From assembly GCA_046049545.1 (NCBI GenBank), contig JBJORF010000009.1, positions 9,218 to 73,217 on the forward strand: a DNA stretch of 64,000 nucleotides, read 5' to 3'. Position numbers and translations under genes: made by a program. This document shows, one piece after another, positions 18,369 through 29,000 of the stretch; the stretch's first letter is position 1; every line of letters begins with the position of its first letter. The notes beneath the pieces are model-generated. The model did no database searches. It was given only the letters and a program-made list of their open reading frames with translations, and was not told where the DNA came from. This DNA is from Romeriopsis sp046049545. GTDB lineage: Bacteria; Cyanobacteriota; Cyanobacteriia; Leptolyngbyales; Leptolyngbyaceae.

Positions 18369-18862
18369 GCTTGATCGAAATAGTCTCCCGCCACACAAAC
18401 CGCGCGGGGCAGCACACCGATCGACTGAAAGCCCAGACTTTGATACAACGCTGGAGCCGCGCCACCATTCAGATTGACCGTCAACTGCAATTGCACAATG
18501 CCCGGTAACGCCCGCGCCGCTGCAATCAGCGCCGTCATGATTTGTTTCGCAATGCCTTGGCCTTGGTGCTCGATCGGCACATAGACAAATAACACATCGG
18601 CGCAGTGCGCTTGTTTCATCCCGCCGCGTCGTACGATCATCCCCGTTCCCACCAGCCGATCGCTCGGGTCGAACGCCCCCAATAGCACGGCATTATTGGG
18701 ATTTAAGCGACGCAGACTCCTGGCTGTCTGCCAATTGCTGCGATTGGCCACTTGGGCAAGATCACTATCAAAGGCCGTCGGATGTTCACGGAGGCCCCGC
18801 TTCACCAGGGCATTGTAGGCCGCTGCTTGGGGCGGCGCGATCGGGGCAATACGCACGCTCAC
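18290..18862 (-). CDS. GNAT family N-acetyltransferase
   Basis: A 190-residue acetyltransferase-like protein. Motif A is visible in FVYVPIEHQGQGIAKQIM (Q-x-x-G-x-G/A acetyl-CoA pyrophosphate loop), and ALYQSLGFQSIG is the typical motif B end. The substrate is unknown. Its ATG directly abuts the glmU stop, so the two are probably co-transcribed and translationally coupled. Its 3' end overlaps the convergent diguanylate cyclase by 79 bp. Confidence 0.88.
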   Translation of the reverse strand: MSVRIAPIAPPQAAAYNALVKRGLREHPTAFDSDLAQVANRSNWQTARSLRRLNPNNAVLLGAFDPSDRLVGTGMIVRRGGMKQAHCADVLFVYVPIEHQGQGIAKQIMTALIAAARALPGIVQLQLTVNLNGGAAPALYQSLGFQSIGVLPRAVCVAGDYFDQAQMWLPFDANSDVEVASESSNSAVAN

Positions 18863-20218
18863 TTAACGCATCCACTTCGGTCGCCAACCGGGCTTCACGA
18901 CCTGCGGTGCGCGGGCAATCGCCAAGCAATCATCAGGCAAATTTTCCACGATCGTGGAACCAGCAGCGGTGGTCACGTCGGAGCCGATCGTGATCGGTGC
19001 GACCAGGGCACTGTTGGAGCCGATCCGAGTGCGATCGCCGATCACGGTTTGATGCTTATTTTTGCCATCGTAATTGACTGTAATCGTCCCTGCCCCAATA
19101 TTCGCCTGGGAACCGATCGTCGCATCGCCCAGATAGGACAAGTGCGAGGCGTTCGTCTTTGCGCCGAGGGTGGTGTTTTTCAGTTCCACAAAGTTCCCAA
19201 TGCGGCAGCCTTCACCGACATTCGCATCGCCGCGCAGATGGGCGTAGGGGCCAACGCGCGTATCCCGCTGCACGACGCTATCGCAAATCACCGAAAACGC
19301 CGCCGTCACGTTCTCACCGATCGTGCTGTTTTCAATTAAACTACTTGGCCCAATCCGACTCCCCGCACCAATTTTAGTTTTGCCACGCAGGTGGGTTTGC
19401 GGCTCGATGGTTACGTCAGCCACTAATTCGACGGTATCTTCGATCGTCACACTGCTGGGATCAATGATGTTCACCCCGCGCCGCAGCCAGTCGTCTTTGA
19501 TCCGCTTTTGCAGAATCCCATAGGCTTCGGCCAGCTGCAACCGATCGTTGATCCCCAGGGTTTCCTGGAAGTCGCCGCAATCATAGACCATCACGGGCTT
19601 CAGCATGTTCACCGCATCGGTCAGGTAATATTCCTGCTGATCATTGTCGTTCCGCAGTTGCGGCAAGACTGCGGCCAAATCCCGCCAGCGGAAGCAGTAG
19701 ATCCCCGCATTCACCCGCGTATTCGCACGCTGTTCCGGCGTGCAGTCACGATGCTCAATAATTTCGGTCAATTCACCTGCGTCATTGCAAAACACCCGGC
19801 CATAGCCCGTTGGATCAGGCAAGTGCGCGGTCAAAATCGTCGCCGCCGCGCCCCGATCGCGGTGCTGCTTGAGCATCGCCTGGAGGGTTTCCGGGCGCAG
19901 CAGCGGCGTATCGCCATTCAGCACCAAAAAGTCCCCATCAAAATCCGCCATCGCCGGTAGCACCTGCTGTACCGCATGCCCCGTTCCGAGTTGTTCAAGC
20001 TGTTCGACAAATTCGAGCTGCGGCACATGAACCAGGGCTGCGCGCACCAGCTCACGACGATACCCCACGATCGCCAACCGCTTCGTCGGCCCGAGCGTTT
20101 CCGCCACTTCCAGCACCCGCTCCACCAGTAGCTTCCCGCCTAACGGATGCAGCACCTTCGGCAAGTCCGACTTCATGCGTGTGCCCTTACCCGCTGCTAA
20201 AACCGCTACCGCTACCAT
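18863..20218 (-). CDS. glmU: Bifunctional GlmU
   Basis: Makes UDP-N-acetylglucosamine from glucosamine-1-phosphate: N-terminal uridylyltransferase and C-terminal acetyltransferase. LAAGKGTRMKSDLPKVLHP (about 7-25) is the nucleotidyltransferase signature. The left-handed beta-helix begins near residue 250 with hexapeptide repeats such as GRSRIG-like turns, and SYLGDATIGSQANIGAGT carries the acetyl-CoA site region. At 451 residues it is of normal length. It supplies the cell-wall precursor pathway that also uses MurJ and MurD, both in this window. Confidence 0.96.
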   Translation of the reverse strand: MVAVAVLAAGKGTRMKSDLPKVLHPLGGKLLVERVLEVAETLGPTKRLAIVGYRRELVRAALVHVPQLEFVEQLEQLGTGHAVQQVLPAMADFDGDFLVLNGDTPLLRPETLQAMLKQHRDRGAAATILTAHLPDPTGYGRVFCNDAGELTEIIEHRDCTPEQRANTRVNAGIYCFRWRDLAAVLPQLRNDNDQQEYYLTDAVNMLKPVMVYDCGDFQETLGINDRLQLAEAYGILQKRIKDDWLRRGVNIIDPSSVTIEDTVELVADVTIEPQTHLRGKTKIGAGSRIGPSSLIENSTIGENVTAAFSVICDSVVQRDTRVGPYAHLRGDANVGEGCRIGNFVELKNTTLGAKTNASHLSYLGDATIGSQANIGAGTITVNYDGKNKHQTVIGDRTRIGSNSALVAPITIGSDVTTAAGSTIVENLPDDCLAIARAPQVVKPGWRPKWMR

Positions 20219-20327
20219 GGCCTATGATCCCTTAAATCTCCATTAGGGAGTATACCTTGTCCACCGCCGCGAATCGAGCCGAGCAATGGCGGAAGAAAAT
20301 CGCCGACCATTCCGCCAAAATGCGGGA

Positions 20328-21395
20328 TTAAGCCCCTAAAGTCGCCTCCTGGGGTTGTGGCTGATTAAACCGCGACGGTTGTTTCAAGTAGCGATCGAAC
20401 CAGAGCGAACTCACGGGCTTGGTGCGACCTTCCTGGGTATCAATGTATGCCTTGAATTGATTAAACAAAACTGGATCGCGCCAGCCCCGATCGGTCTCTT
20501 CCTGCATGATCCCCAAGGCTTCCTGAGAGGTCATCGGGGTTTTGTAAGGCCGTTCACTGACCAGGGCATCGTAAATATCGATTAGCTGAAACACCTGGGC
20601 CAGATAGGGAATCGTGTCGCCCACGAGCTGATCCGGATAGCCCGAACCATCCCAGCGCTCATGGTGATGGCGAATAATCGGCACCACGCCCTGCATCGTT
20701 CGCAGCGGTTTGCAGATACCTTCGCCAATCAACGTATGCTGCTTCATCTGCTCAAATTCCTCGGGCGTGAAGCGGCCCGGCTTCAGCAAAATCGCATCGG
20801 GAATGCCAACTTTGCCGATGTCATGGAGATAGCCGCCCCACATCAGATCCCGCACCTCCGATCGCGACAAGCCCAGATATTCACCAAAGCTCTTGCCTCG
20901 CTGCACCAAGCGCTCACAGTGATCGCCCGTATTGGGATCGCGGCTCTCCACCGTGCGGGCGATCGAAAACAACACCTGCTCCGCATGGTCAAGATCTTGA
21001 TTCAGCCGCTTTTGGCGCACCAATGATTTGACCCGCGCCGATAGCTCCACCCGATCACAGGGCTTGGTTAAAAAATCATCGCCCCCCGCTTCAATGCCCT
21101 GAATCCGGGCCGATCGCTCTTCAAGGGCCGTCATGAAAATCACAGGCAACAGGCGCGTATTTTCATCTTGCTTCAGCCGCCGACAAACTTCATAGCCATC
21201 CATCACCGGCATCATCACATCGAGCAGCAGTAGATCCGGCTGATGCTGTTGCACCAGCGCGATCGCCCGATCACCATCCGCCGCTTCCAGCACCTCATAG
21301 CCTTCCTGTAGCAGCAGTTCTGCCGTCAGGGTTCGGCTCAGCGCCGTATCATCAACGATTAAAATTTTGGCGCGCTCTTGGTCTAAGGTACTCAC
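20328..21395 (-). CDS. Response regulator with HD-GYP phosphodiesterase
   Basis: A 355-residue two-domain protein: REC receiver (about 8-125; ILIVDD, LLLLDVMMPVMDG with the phospho-Asp, and FLTKP) and an HD-GYP domain (about 140-320). The hydrolase motifs are complete: HDIGKVGIPD, HHHERWDGSGYP and DIYDAL. HD-GYP proteins hydrolyse cyclic di-GMP, so phosphorylation of REC probably controls breakdown of the messenger made by the two nearby GGDEF enzymes. No partner kinase is adjacent. Confidence 0.93.
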   Translation of the reverse strand: MSTLDQERAKILIVDDTALSRTLTAELLLQEGYEVLEAADGDRAIALVQQHQPDLLLLDVMMPVMDGYEVCRRLKQDENTRLLPVIFMTALEERSARIQGIEAGGDDFLTKPCDRVELSARVKSLVRQKRLNQDLDHAEQVLFSIARTVESRDPNTGDHCERLVQRGKSFGEYLGLSRSEVRDLMWGGYLHDIGKVGIPDAILLKPGRFTPEEFEQMKQHTLIGEGICKPLRTMQGVVPIIRHHHERWDGSGYPDQLVGDTIPYLAQVFQLIDIYDALVSERPYKTPMTSQEALGIMQEETDRGWRDPVLFNQFKAYIDTQEGRTKPVSSLWFDRYLKQPSRFNQPQPQEATLGA

Positions 21396-21603
21396 GGTAA
21401 GAAATGCTCAGTAAGAAATGCTCACGCTGACAACAACCCCGCTGAAGCACCCAAAGCACGATCGTCTCCCGCGCTGAGTGGCACTGAGTGGCACTGGGTT
21501 GAACAAACTACACTTATCCATACTGAAGCAGCAATATATTGTGAGCCAACAGGCGATCTACGGATCTCCCGTAAAAAAATATCCTGACTCCACCGTTTCA
21601 TGG
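21396..21603. repeat. Short intergenic region with three tandem duplications
   Basis: Between the HD-GYP and helicase genes. GTAAGAAATGCTCA is repeated at 21397-21410 and 21411-21424. CTGAGTGGCA is repeated at 21474-21483 and 21484-21493, with a partial third. The 19-bp duplication across the helicase stop begins at its right end. Confidence 0.85.
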
Positions 21604-21624
21604 TTACTCCACTGTTTCATTAAT
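21587..21624. repeat. 19-bp tandem duplication across the helicase stop
   Basis: ACTCCACCGTTTCATGGTT (21587-21605) is followed by ACTCCACTGTTTCATTAAT (21606-21624). The first 13 bases differ at one position. The reverse-strand stop codon is at 21604-21606, so the last codons of the gene are echoed just behind it. Confidence 0.85.
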
Positions 21625-24273
21625 TGGGAAGCGATCGATCAGCTGCATCGCCCGCACGGCATTATCCTTGAGTTCGCGGGATGCGTGGGGCACGTGGGGA
21701 ATCTGCGAAAGAAAGTCCAAGGTCCGCCGCAAAATCCGCACCACATCCCCTTCATCCAGACTCGTGTTTTCACAGAGTTCCAGCCATTCGGTACCCAAGG
21801 CCCACTGCTCAACTAAACCGATCAGATCTAGTTCAAACCACACAGGCAGCAGAATCTGGCGGCGACGCTGCTGCTGGAACACCTGCCGCCGCAGACCCCG
21901 CAGGCTTTCGAGGGCTTCCAAGGTTTGCTCCGAAAGACCATAGCGCGTCCAGGTATCCGGGCGGGAGACCTCCACGACGAGGGCGGCACAGCAGGCCGCC
22001 AAATGATGCGGCCCCAGGTGATCAAATTCCCCGGACATCAGCGCCAAACCCAGCCATAGTTCGTTATCACCCCGAATCGCCGCCGTCGCTTCGCCGAGCT
22101 TCGTGGGTGTAAAGTCTTCCAGACAACCAAAATGTTCGAGGATTTCGATCAGGGCGAGGAATTCTTGCCAACGCTGCTGGGACTGCTTCAGCAGCTTGCT
22201 TTGCCGATCACTGATTTCCTTTTCGAGGGTTTCTAAGCGGCGCTGCTGTTTCAGCACTTTGCCCCGATCGCCGTAGCTGTGCATCGGATGGTTATCCGCT
22301 TGGGTTTGCACCGCGAACATCCGTTGCATCTGTGCATGGACTTCCGGGGCGAGTTCTTCCAGGGATGGCGCATCCGGAATTCCCTGGGCCACCGCCAGGG
22401 AGGACTCATCGCCTTTGCGGGACTGACCGGGTTTGGGCAAGAGATCCAGGGGCGGGACGATCGTCGCCGCGCCCGCCCGCGCGGGCAGTTCCCCCTGGAT
22501 CGCCACGACATCCGCCGGAGCCGCCACATACCAGCGATTGTTCTGGCCCAGACAGACCAGCAAAGGCCGCCGCCCCGAACTGGGTGCAATCATGACTAGC
22601 ACCGCAGGCAGCGGGTTCGCAGTCTTTGCCACGGTCGATCGGAGGGTCAGTAACGTACCCACTGTGGCAAACTCGAGGGCCGCATAGGTCGTTTCCACCG
22701 CTATTTCCGCCGCCTGCTGCTGCAAAATTTTCAGCAGTCGCTTTTCTTCGCGCAGGCGTTCCTGGAGCTTTTCATACTGTTGCAGTTGCTTCAAATCGAC
22801 ATTGGCTAGGGACGATCGGAGTTGCTTGGCCTCGGCTTCGCAGCGATTGATTTCGGCCTTTTGGGGTTTCAAGTACAGCGTTGACAGGTACTGCCCAAAG
22901 CTGCGCTCAATCAGTTCTCGGACTTCATCCAAACTGTGCATTTGCAGGAGATTCAGCACCATGCCGTAGGTCGGCGTGAACTGGCTAACCAAGGGATCCG
23001 GCTCCGAAACCGCCAGATTGGCGGCTTCCCTGGGCCCCTCAAAGGGGGTTTGCAATGCCACCACATAGCCCTGGGTGTCCATGCCCCGTCGCCCCGCCCG
23101 CCCCGCCATCTGGAGAAACTCCGACGCATTCAGTAAACGATGGCCCGTATCCGTTCGTTTCGAGAGCGCCGCGATCACCGTCGTTCGCGCGGGCATGTTG
23201 ATCCCCGCCGCCAAGGTCTCCGTGGCAAACACAACCTTAACGAGTGCCTGCTGAAACAGCTCTTCAATAAATCCCTTCCAAGCGGGCAAAATTCCCGCAT
23301 GGTGCGCCGCCAAACCGCGCCGGAGGGGTTCGACAAATTCCGCTCGCACCGCCTCCGGATGACGCTGAGTAAAATCGGCTAAGGCCCGATCGATCAATTC
23401 CCGCTCCGCCGCTGAAACCAAGGAAGTGGCCCCGAACTGCGTCAACGCCTGACTACAGCCGCGCCGACTGAAAATAAAGTAAATTGCGGGTAGCATGTCC
23501 TTCTCCCGCAGTTTTGTTACAATCACCGGAATTGAAGGCGGTTCAGCCCGAGGCGCACCCCGCCGATTCGCTCCTGGTGGGCGCTGAGAACCGCCTTTGG
23601 GCTTTAAACGGGGGTTCATCCGCTCCCCGACATCATCCAGCAACGGAAAAATCCCTTTGGGATTACCAAAGTAGAAGTCCAGTGGCACCGGACGGTAGTT
23701 GGAATAAATCAGGTCCGTCGGCCCATGCACCGTATCAATCCAATCCGTCAGTTGTTCGCTATTCTGTACCGTGGCGGATAACGCTACTAGTTGAACTTCC
23801 GGCGGACAATAAATAATCGACTCCTCCCAAACCGTCCCCCGCTGCCGATCGTTCATGTAATGGCATTCGTCTAAGACCACGGCATCTAAGTCAATCAATG
23901 AGGTTCCCACTTCACCGATCGGCGTACCATAGAGCATATTTCGAAAGATTTCCGTCGTCATCACAATGATCGGCGCATCTCGGTTGATCGAAATATCCCC
24001 AGTTAGGAGCCCCACTTGCTCATGGCCAAACTGCTGACGAAAGTCTCGGAGCTTCTGGTTGGATAAGGCTTTCAGGGGTGTTGTGTAAAAAACCCGCCGT
24101 CCCCGAGATAGGGCCCGATGAATAGCATATTCACCGACCAAAGTTTTTCCAGATCCAGTTGGAGCACAGACAACGACGGATTTTCCATCATTGAGAGCGG
24201 TCATTGCCTGTACCTGAAAGGGATCCAATACAAAGGGAAATACAGTAGTTGGGTCAAGCGAGAAGGCTGTCAC
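21604..24273 (-). CDS. Ski2-like DExH-box RNA helicase
   Basis: An 889-residue superfamily 2 helicase of the Ski2/Mtr4 group, found in cyanobacteria and as ISE2 in chloroplasts, where it acts in RNA processing. Walker A APTGSGKT (37-44), DECH box (135-138), SAT (ALSATV), and motif VI QMAGRAGRRGMD are intact. The C-terminal half has the long helical region and a DSHCT-type domain (LEKEISDRQSKLLKQSQQRW, then LLPVWFELDLIGLVEQWA). It is divergent from dnaA. Confidence 0.93.
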   Translation of the reverse strand: MTAFSLDPTTVFPFVLDPFQVQAMTALNDGKSVVVCAPTGSGKTLVGEYAIHRALSRGRRVFYTTPLKALSNQKLRDFRQQFGHEQVGLLTGDISINRDAPIIVMTTEIFRNMLYGTPIGEVGTSLIDLDAVVLDECHYMNDRQRGTVWEESIIYCPPEVQLVALSATVQNSEQLTDWIDTVHGPTDLIYSNYRPVPLDFYFGNPKGIFPLLDDVGERMNPRLKPKGGSQRPPGANRRGAPRAEPPSIPVIVTKLREKDMLPAIYFIFSRRGCSQALTQFGATSLVSAAERELIDRALADFTQRHPEAVRAEFVEPLRRGLAAHHAGILPAWKGFIEELFQQALVKVVFATETLAAGINMPARTTVIAALSKRTDTGHRLLNASEFLQMAGRAGRRGMDTQGYVVALQTPFEGPREAANLAVSEPDPLVSQFTPTYGMVLNLLQMHSLDEVRELIERSFGQYLSTLYLKPQKAEINRCEAEAKQLRSSLANVDLKQLQQYEKLQERLREEKRLLKILQQQAAEIAVETTYAALEFATVGTLLTLRSTVAKTANPLPAVLVMIAPSSGRRPLLVCLGQNNRWYVAAPADVVAIQGELPARAGAATIVPPLDLLPKPGQSRKGDESSLAVAQGIPDAPSLEELAPEVHAQMQRMFAVQTQADNHPMHSYGDRGKVLKQQRRLETLEKEISDRQSKLLKQSQQRWQEFLALIEILEHFGCLEDFTPTKLGEATAAIRGDNELWLGLALMSGEFDHLGPHHLAACCAALVVEVSRPDTWTRYGLSEQTLEALESLRGLRRQVFQQQRRRQILLPVWFELDLIGLVEQWALGTEWLELCENTSLDEGDVVRILRRTLDFLSQIPHVPHASRELKDNAVRAMQLIDRFPINETVE

Positions 24274-24646
24274 GCGAATTCAAAGGCCAAATAGAAGAAT
24301 ACTGTTGATCTTAGAGTGGATTGTTAGGAACGGGGCGAAAGAATTTGAGGAATTTTCTAATGGTTCGATACTCTTATCCCTTATGGCATTTAGATGAGAC
24401 TCAAACTGGCCCATGAATCTAAATAGAACATTAGCCCTAGTGAGCTAACATTTGACTGTTAAATCCAATAATCTGGATTCTTTACTGGATCCGAGATAAC
24501 TTGTTCTTTGTTAATTATGATCCGTCTGATTCCGAATAATTTGTCCTATACTCTAATTCCATTCTGGATCAGTCCGAGTGATTAATATCTTAGTAGTTGA
24601 TGACTGATACCAGGATTTTTAGAAATGCTGTATCTGATGAAAATCC
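24274..24646. other. Helicase/dnaA divergent intergenic region
   Basis: AT-rich stretch of about 370 bp that should contain both promoters. I find no TTTTCCACA-type DnaA box in it, so it does not look like the origin itself. Confidence 0.5.
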
Positions 24647-26002
24647 ATGTCAGAGCTGACGATTGACAATTTGTGGACTGGAGCGTTGGAGCAAATGAAG
24701 CTCCAGCTCAGTCGTCCTACTTTTGAGACATGGATTCAGAGTGCTGTACCAGAGCGATTTGAGAATGCTTGTCTGACACTACGTACGCCTAATCTTTTCT
24801 CAAAAAATTGGATTCAGAAATATTATGTTAATACAATTGTTTCAGCCTTGGAAACAGTAAGTGGTTATCCGATCGAATTAGAACTGATTGTTGATCAAGG
24901 AGAAATCCCGGCACGCAAGGAAGTTGTCAAGATTCGACGCAAGGAATTGACTGCGCCTGTTTTAGTTGCGCCACCGGAACAACGCGCCAAACTCAATCCG
25001 CGTTATGTGTTTTCTCGTTTAGTTGTTGGTCCGAACAACCGGATGGCCCATGCGGCTTCTCTCGCAGTTGCGGAGTCGCCGGGACAGGAGTTTAATCCAT
25101 TATTCCTTTGTGGTGGAGTGGGTCTGGGTAAAACGCATTTAATGCAGGCGATCGGTCATTATCGTTTGGAAATTGATCCAACGGCGCGGGTCTATTATGT
25201 TTCTACCGAACGGTTTACCAATGATCTGGTCACTGCGATTCAAAAAGATGATATGCAGAGCTTTCGTGATCTCTACCGATCGGCGGATGTGTTGCTCGTG
25301 GATGATATTCAGTTTATTGAAGGGAAGGAGTACACGCAGGAAGAGTTTTTCCATACATTTAATGCGTTGTATGAAGCTGGGAAACAGGTGGTCTTGGTCA
25401 GCGATCGGCAGCCTCAGCAAATTCCGCGTTTGCAGGATCGCTTATGTTCGCGCTTTTCGATGGGATTGATTGCCGATATTCAGCCGCCGGATTTTGAGAC
25501 AAGGATGGCGGTACTCCAAAAGAAGGCGGAATATGAAAGTATGTCCCTGCCGCGCGATGTTTTGGAATACATTGCGTCGAATTATGTGAATAATATTCGC
25601 GAATTGGAAGGGGCATTGAATCGGGCCGTGGCCTATATTTCGATTTCGGGTCTGCCAATGACGATCGAGAATATTGCGCCGATGCTGAATCCGACCATAG
25701 AATCGGTGGAAATTTCACCGCAGAGCATTATCGAAGTTGTGGCCAAGCACTTTAATGTGTCGCCTGACGATATGAAAGGCAGCTCGCGACGGCGCGAAAT
25801 CAGTATGGCGCGGCAGATGGGCATGTATCTGATGCGCCAGCATACCGATTTGAGTTTGCCAAAGATTGGTGATGTATTTGGGGGGAAAGACCACACAACG
25901 GTGCTCTATAGCTGTGACAAGATTGAGCAGCAAAAGGCTAATAATCCTGATACGGCCCGAGTAATCCGCCAATTGGGCGATCAAATCACGGGCCGCCGCT
26001 AA
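24647..26002 (+). CDS. dnaA: Chromosomal replication initiator DnaA
   Basis: AAA+ initiator that binds DnaA boxes and melts the origin. Domain I (1-80), a short linker, and the AAA+ domain with Walker A GGVGLGKT (156-163), Walker B LLVDDIQF and sensor ELEGALNRAVAY are present. Domain IV carries the DnaA-box signature GGKDHTTVLYSCDKI. At 451 residues it is of normal length. Its codons are T/A-ending and visibly less GC-rich than those of its neighbours. It stands alone, about 8.4 kb before dnaN. Confidence 0.98.
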   Translation: MSELTIDNLWTGALEQMKLQLSRPTFETWIQSAVPERFENACLTLRTPNLFSKNWIQKYYVNTIVSALETVSGYPIELELIVDQGEIPARKEVVKIRRKELTAPVLVAPPEQRAKLNPRYVFSRLVVGPNNRMAHAASLAVAESPGQEFNPLFLCGGVGLGKTHLMQAIGHYRLEIDPTARVYYVSTERFTNDLVTAIQKDDMQSFRDLYRSADVLLVDDIQFIEGKEYTQEEFFHTFNALYEAGKQVVLVSDRQPQQIPRLQDRLCSRFSMGLIADIQPPDFETRMAVLQKKAEYESMSLPRDVLEYIASNYVNNIRELEGALNRAVAYISISGLPMTIENIAPMLNPTIESVEISPQSIIEVVAKHFNVSPDDMKGSSRRREISMARQMGMYLMRQHTDLSLPKIGDVFGGKDHTTVLYSCDKIEQQKANNPDTARVIRQLGDQITGRR

Positions 26003-26048
26003 GGCCGAACTGCCCCCCGGCCCCAATGCTGGGGGAGTCAGACAAGAC

Positions 26049-29000
26049 TTACACCAGAGCTTCGAGGGTCTGCAGCAGTTCCTGCTCGTTGTAGGGTTTT
26101 GAGAAATAGGCGGTGGCACCGAGATTCATCGCCAGTTTGCGGTGCTTCTCGTTACTGCGCGAGGTGAGCATGGCGATCGGCAGATTGCGGAATTCGGGGC
26201 GGGTTTTGATTTCGCTCAGAACGCCATAACCGTCGAGCCGTGGCATTTCCACATCACAGATGACGGCTTGCACTTGGAGACCGCTGAGCAGTTGGTCGAC
26301 CGCTTCGCGCCCATCGCGGGCTTGTTCGACTTGATAGCCCGCTTTTTCCAGTGACAGTGCCAGGTAACGGCGGGCGTGAATTGAGTCGTCCACCACCAGA
26401 ATTGTGGGGATTTGATTGCGATCGTCGGTGCTGGGGCTGGCTGGATTGGTGCCTGTATGGTCTTCCTGGATGGCAATTGCGAGCTGACTGAGTTGCTCGT
26501 TCATCAGCACGATCGGGTCCAGCAACGGCACAATGCGCCCATCCCCCAGGGTGGTGACACCACTAAAGCCAGTGGGCAAGGGGAACGGACTGTTCACCGG
26601 GCGAATGGCCACTTCTTGCTCTGACCAGTAGCGTCGGATTGGTAGGGCGTAACGCTGATCGCCACTCCCCACGATTACCACCAGTGGGTGATTGATCATC
26701 GGGTTCCCAGACAGTTCATTCAATTTGGTGCCAGGGGCAAATTGCCAAGCGCTGTCGGGATTGAACAGCAGGACGGATTCCCCCTGCCAGAGGACGTGAT
26801 CGGGATGCTCGGCAGAGCGTTCGATCGCCGTGAGCGGCAGAATTTCCTTCACCATATCCAACGGCAGCGCAAAACTAAAACCATTTGATTCCAGCAGCAT
26901 GACGCGGAAAATGGACAGCGACAACGGAATTGAAATCGTAAAGGTGGTGCCTTTGCCCAGTTCCGTGGAAACAGCAATGTCTCCTTGAACCTTTTGGAGA
27001 TTCGATTTCACTACGTCCATGCCGACCCCGCGTCCCGATAATTCGGTGACTTTATCGGCGGTACTAAAGCCTGCATCAAAAATCATATCCAGCAATTTCT
27101 GCTCAGAAAATGCCTGAATCTGTGCTTCGGGAATCCCATAATTGCGAACTTTTGCCCGGATTTTTTCTAAGTTAATCCCACCGCCATCATCGCTCATGGT
27201 GACGATCGCGCGGTTCCCCCGCTGGGATGCCCGAATCTTAATGTTGCCTTCGGCGGGTTTTCCGGCCAGTTGACGGGCTTCCGGGGATTCAATGCCATGG
27301 TCAAAGGCATTCCGCAGCAGGTGATTCAGTGGGTCGGTGAGAATATCCAGGGTGCTGCGTTCAAATAGTGTTTGCTCCCCTTCGATCGTGAGGTTGACTT
27401 GTTTGCCGTACTTCACTGCATAGTCCCGCATCACGCGTGGGAAACGACCGACAATTTCCTCAAACGGGCGCATTTGAGTGCGGGTAATTTTGGTCTGGAG
27501 ATTGCGGCTGGTGAGGTTGAGGTTGTTGTTGGCCTGTTGGACTTCTTGGTAGGTGAGGTTGATGTCATTGATCACCTCTTGCAGTTTGACGATCGTTTCC
27601 ATCTGCGCTTGCGCCAGCAAATGTAATTCGGAATACTGATCCATTTCCAAGGCATCAAAGCCATTGTCATTAGAGCTGTTGCTATTAGTATTCGCATCGC
27701 TGCGTACGGCCCCGCCATTGCTGCTGACTAGGTCTTCCATCGAAGACTTATCATACCAGCGGCGCAGATCGAGGTTAAATCCTTCGAGGTCGTTCATCCG
27801 CTGCCGCAGCAGGGGCATTAATTCCTGGAATTGTCCCAGGCGCAAGTTAATCCCGTTACGATCGAGGATTAATGTCCCGAACAGCGTATTAATTTGCTGA
27901 AGCTGTTCGACGGGGACGCGGATGGTCGCATCGGATGTTGGTTTTGTGGCTGGTTTTGCAGTTGGTCTTGGTGCTGCTTTTGGTGCGACGGATGTTGCAG
28001 TGATCGGTGTTGTCGTGACGGTTGCAGCGACAGCTTCCGGTGCTGGTAATGTGGTTGAAATTGGCTCCAAGGTCGGCAGTTCGGGAATCGTGAGATTCGC
28101 GATCGTGTCTTGCAAGCTCGCTAGATCACCGAGGTCAAAGCTGATGGCGGGTAATACCGCTGGTGTTGATTCCGAGGAGGTTGGGTCGATCGTGCTATTA
28201 GTCGATTCCGGTGCAACGGGTTCGATTTCACTGTTGGCAAGTTCACTGTTGGCAAGTTCACCGGCAGTAATTTCACTGGCAGTAATTTCACTGCTGTCTG
28301 AATGATTCGGAATGAGCGCAGCGACGTTACTGAGGTCGATTGTGTTGAGACTCGCCTGGAGACTGGCAAGGTCGATATCGGGCACCGTAATTTCTGGCGC
28401 CGCAAGACCGGACGTTGTCTCTGAGCTAGGCGCGGCAGAGATTGGTGCGGTTTCGTCGATCGCGGCGATCGGATTGGTTGACCATTCCAGTTGGCTCGGC
28501 AATTGCTCCATGCGTCCCAGGGCCACCAACGCACTAGTCCGCTGCCACAATTCCAAGGCTTCGTCAGCAATATTTGCGAGCTGATTGACCGTTGCCTCAG
28601 CGGTTGCGGCTTGAATCGAACCACAGAGCGAAATAAACGGATCGATATTGCCAATTAAGCCAAATTCCAGCATTTTGTTGGCGTATTGCAAGAGGCTTGA
28701 CCGGAGGTCTTCCCCGCCGAGGCTGGGGCGCAGGGCTTCAAATTCACTGAGCGCCCCTTCCACGCCACTGGTAAACATGACGATCGTGATGTCGATATCT
28801 TCGTCAGCCGCCAGCAATGTATTTTCATCATCATCGGTAACATCGCCGAGACGCGCGTGGAGCTGGTCAAAAATCGGCCCCATACGCGATTGCAGCCAAG
28901 CATCATCCACCGTCTGACCTTCGTAATGGTACTGCTTCACTTCGCGCAGACCATCTACCCCAGCCAGGAGCAGCGTTTCCAGTTCCGTATCAATTTCAAT

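Noticed and set aside
24274..24646. Origin of replication upstream of dnaA
   Set aside because: AT-rich but without DnaA-box-like sites; the region before dnaN fits better.
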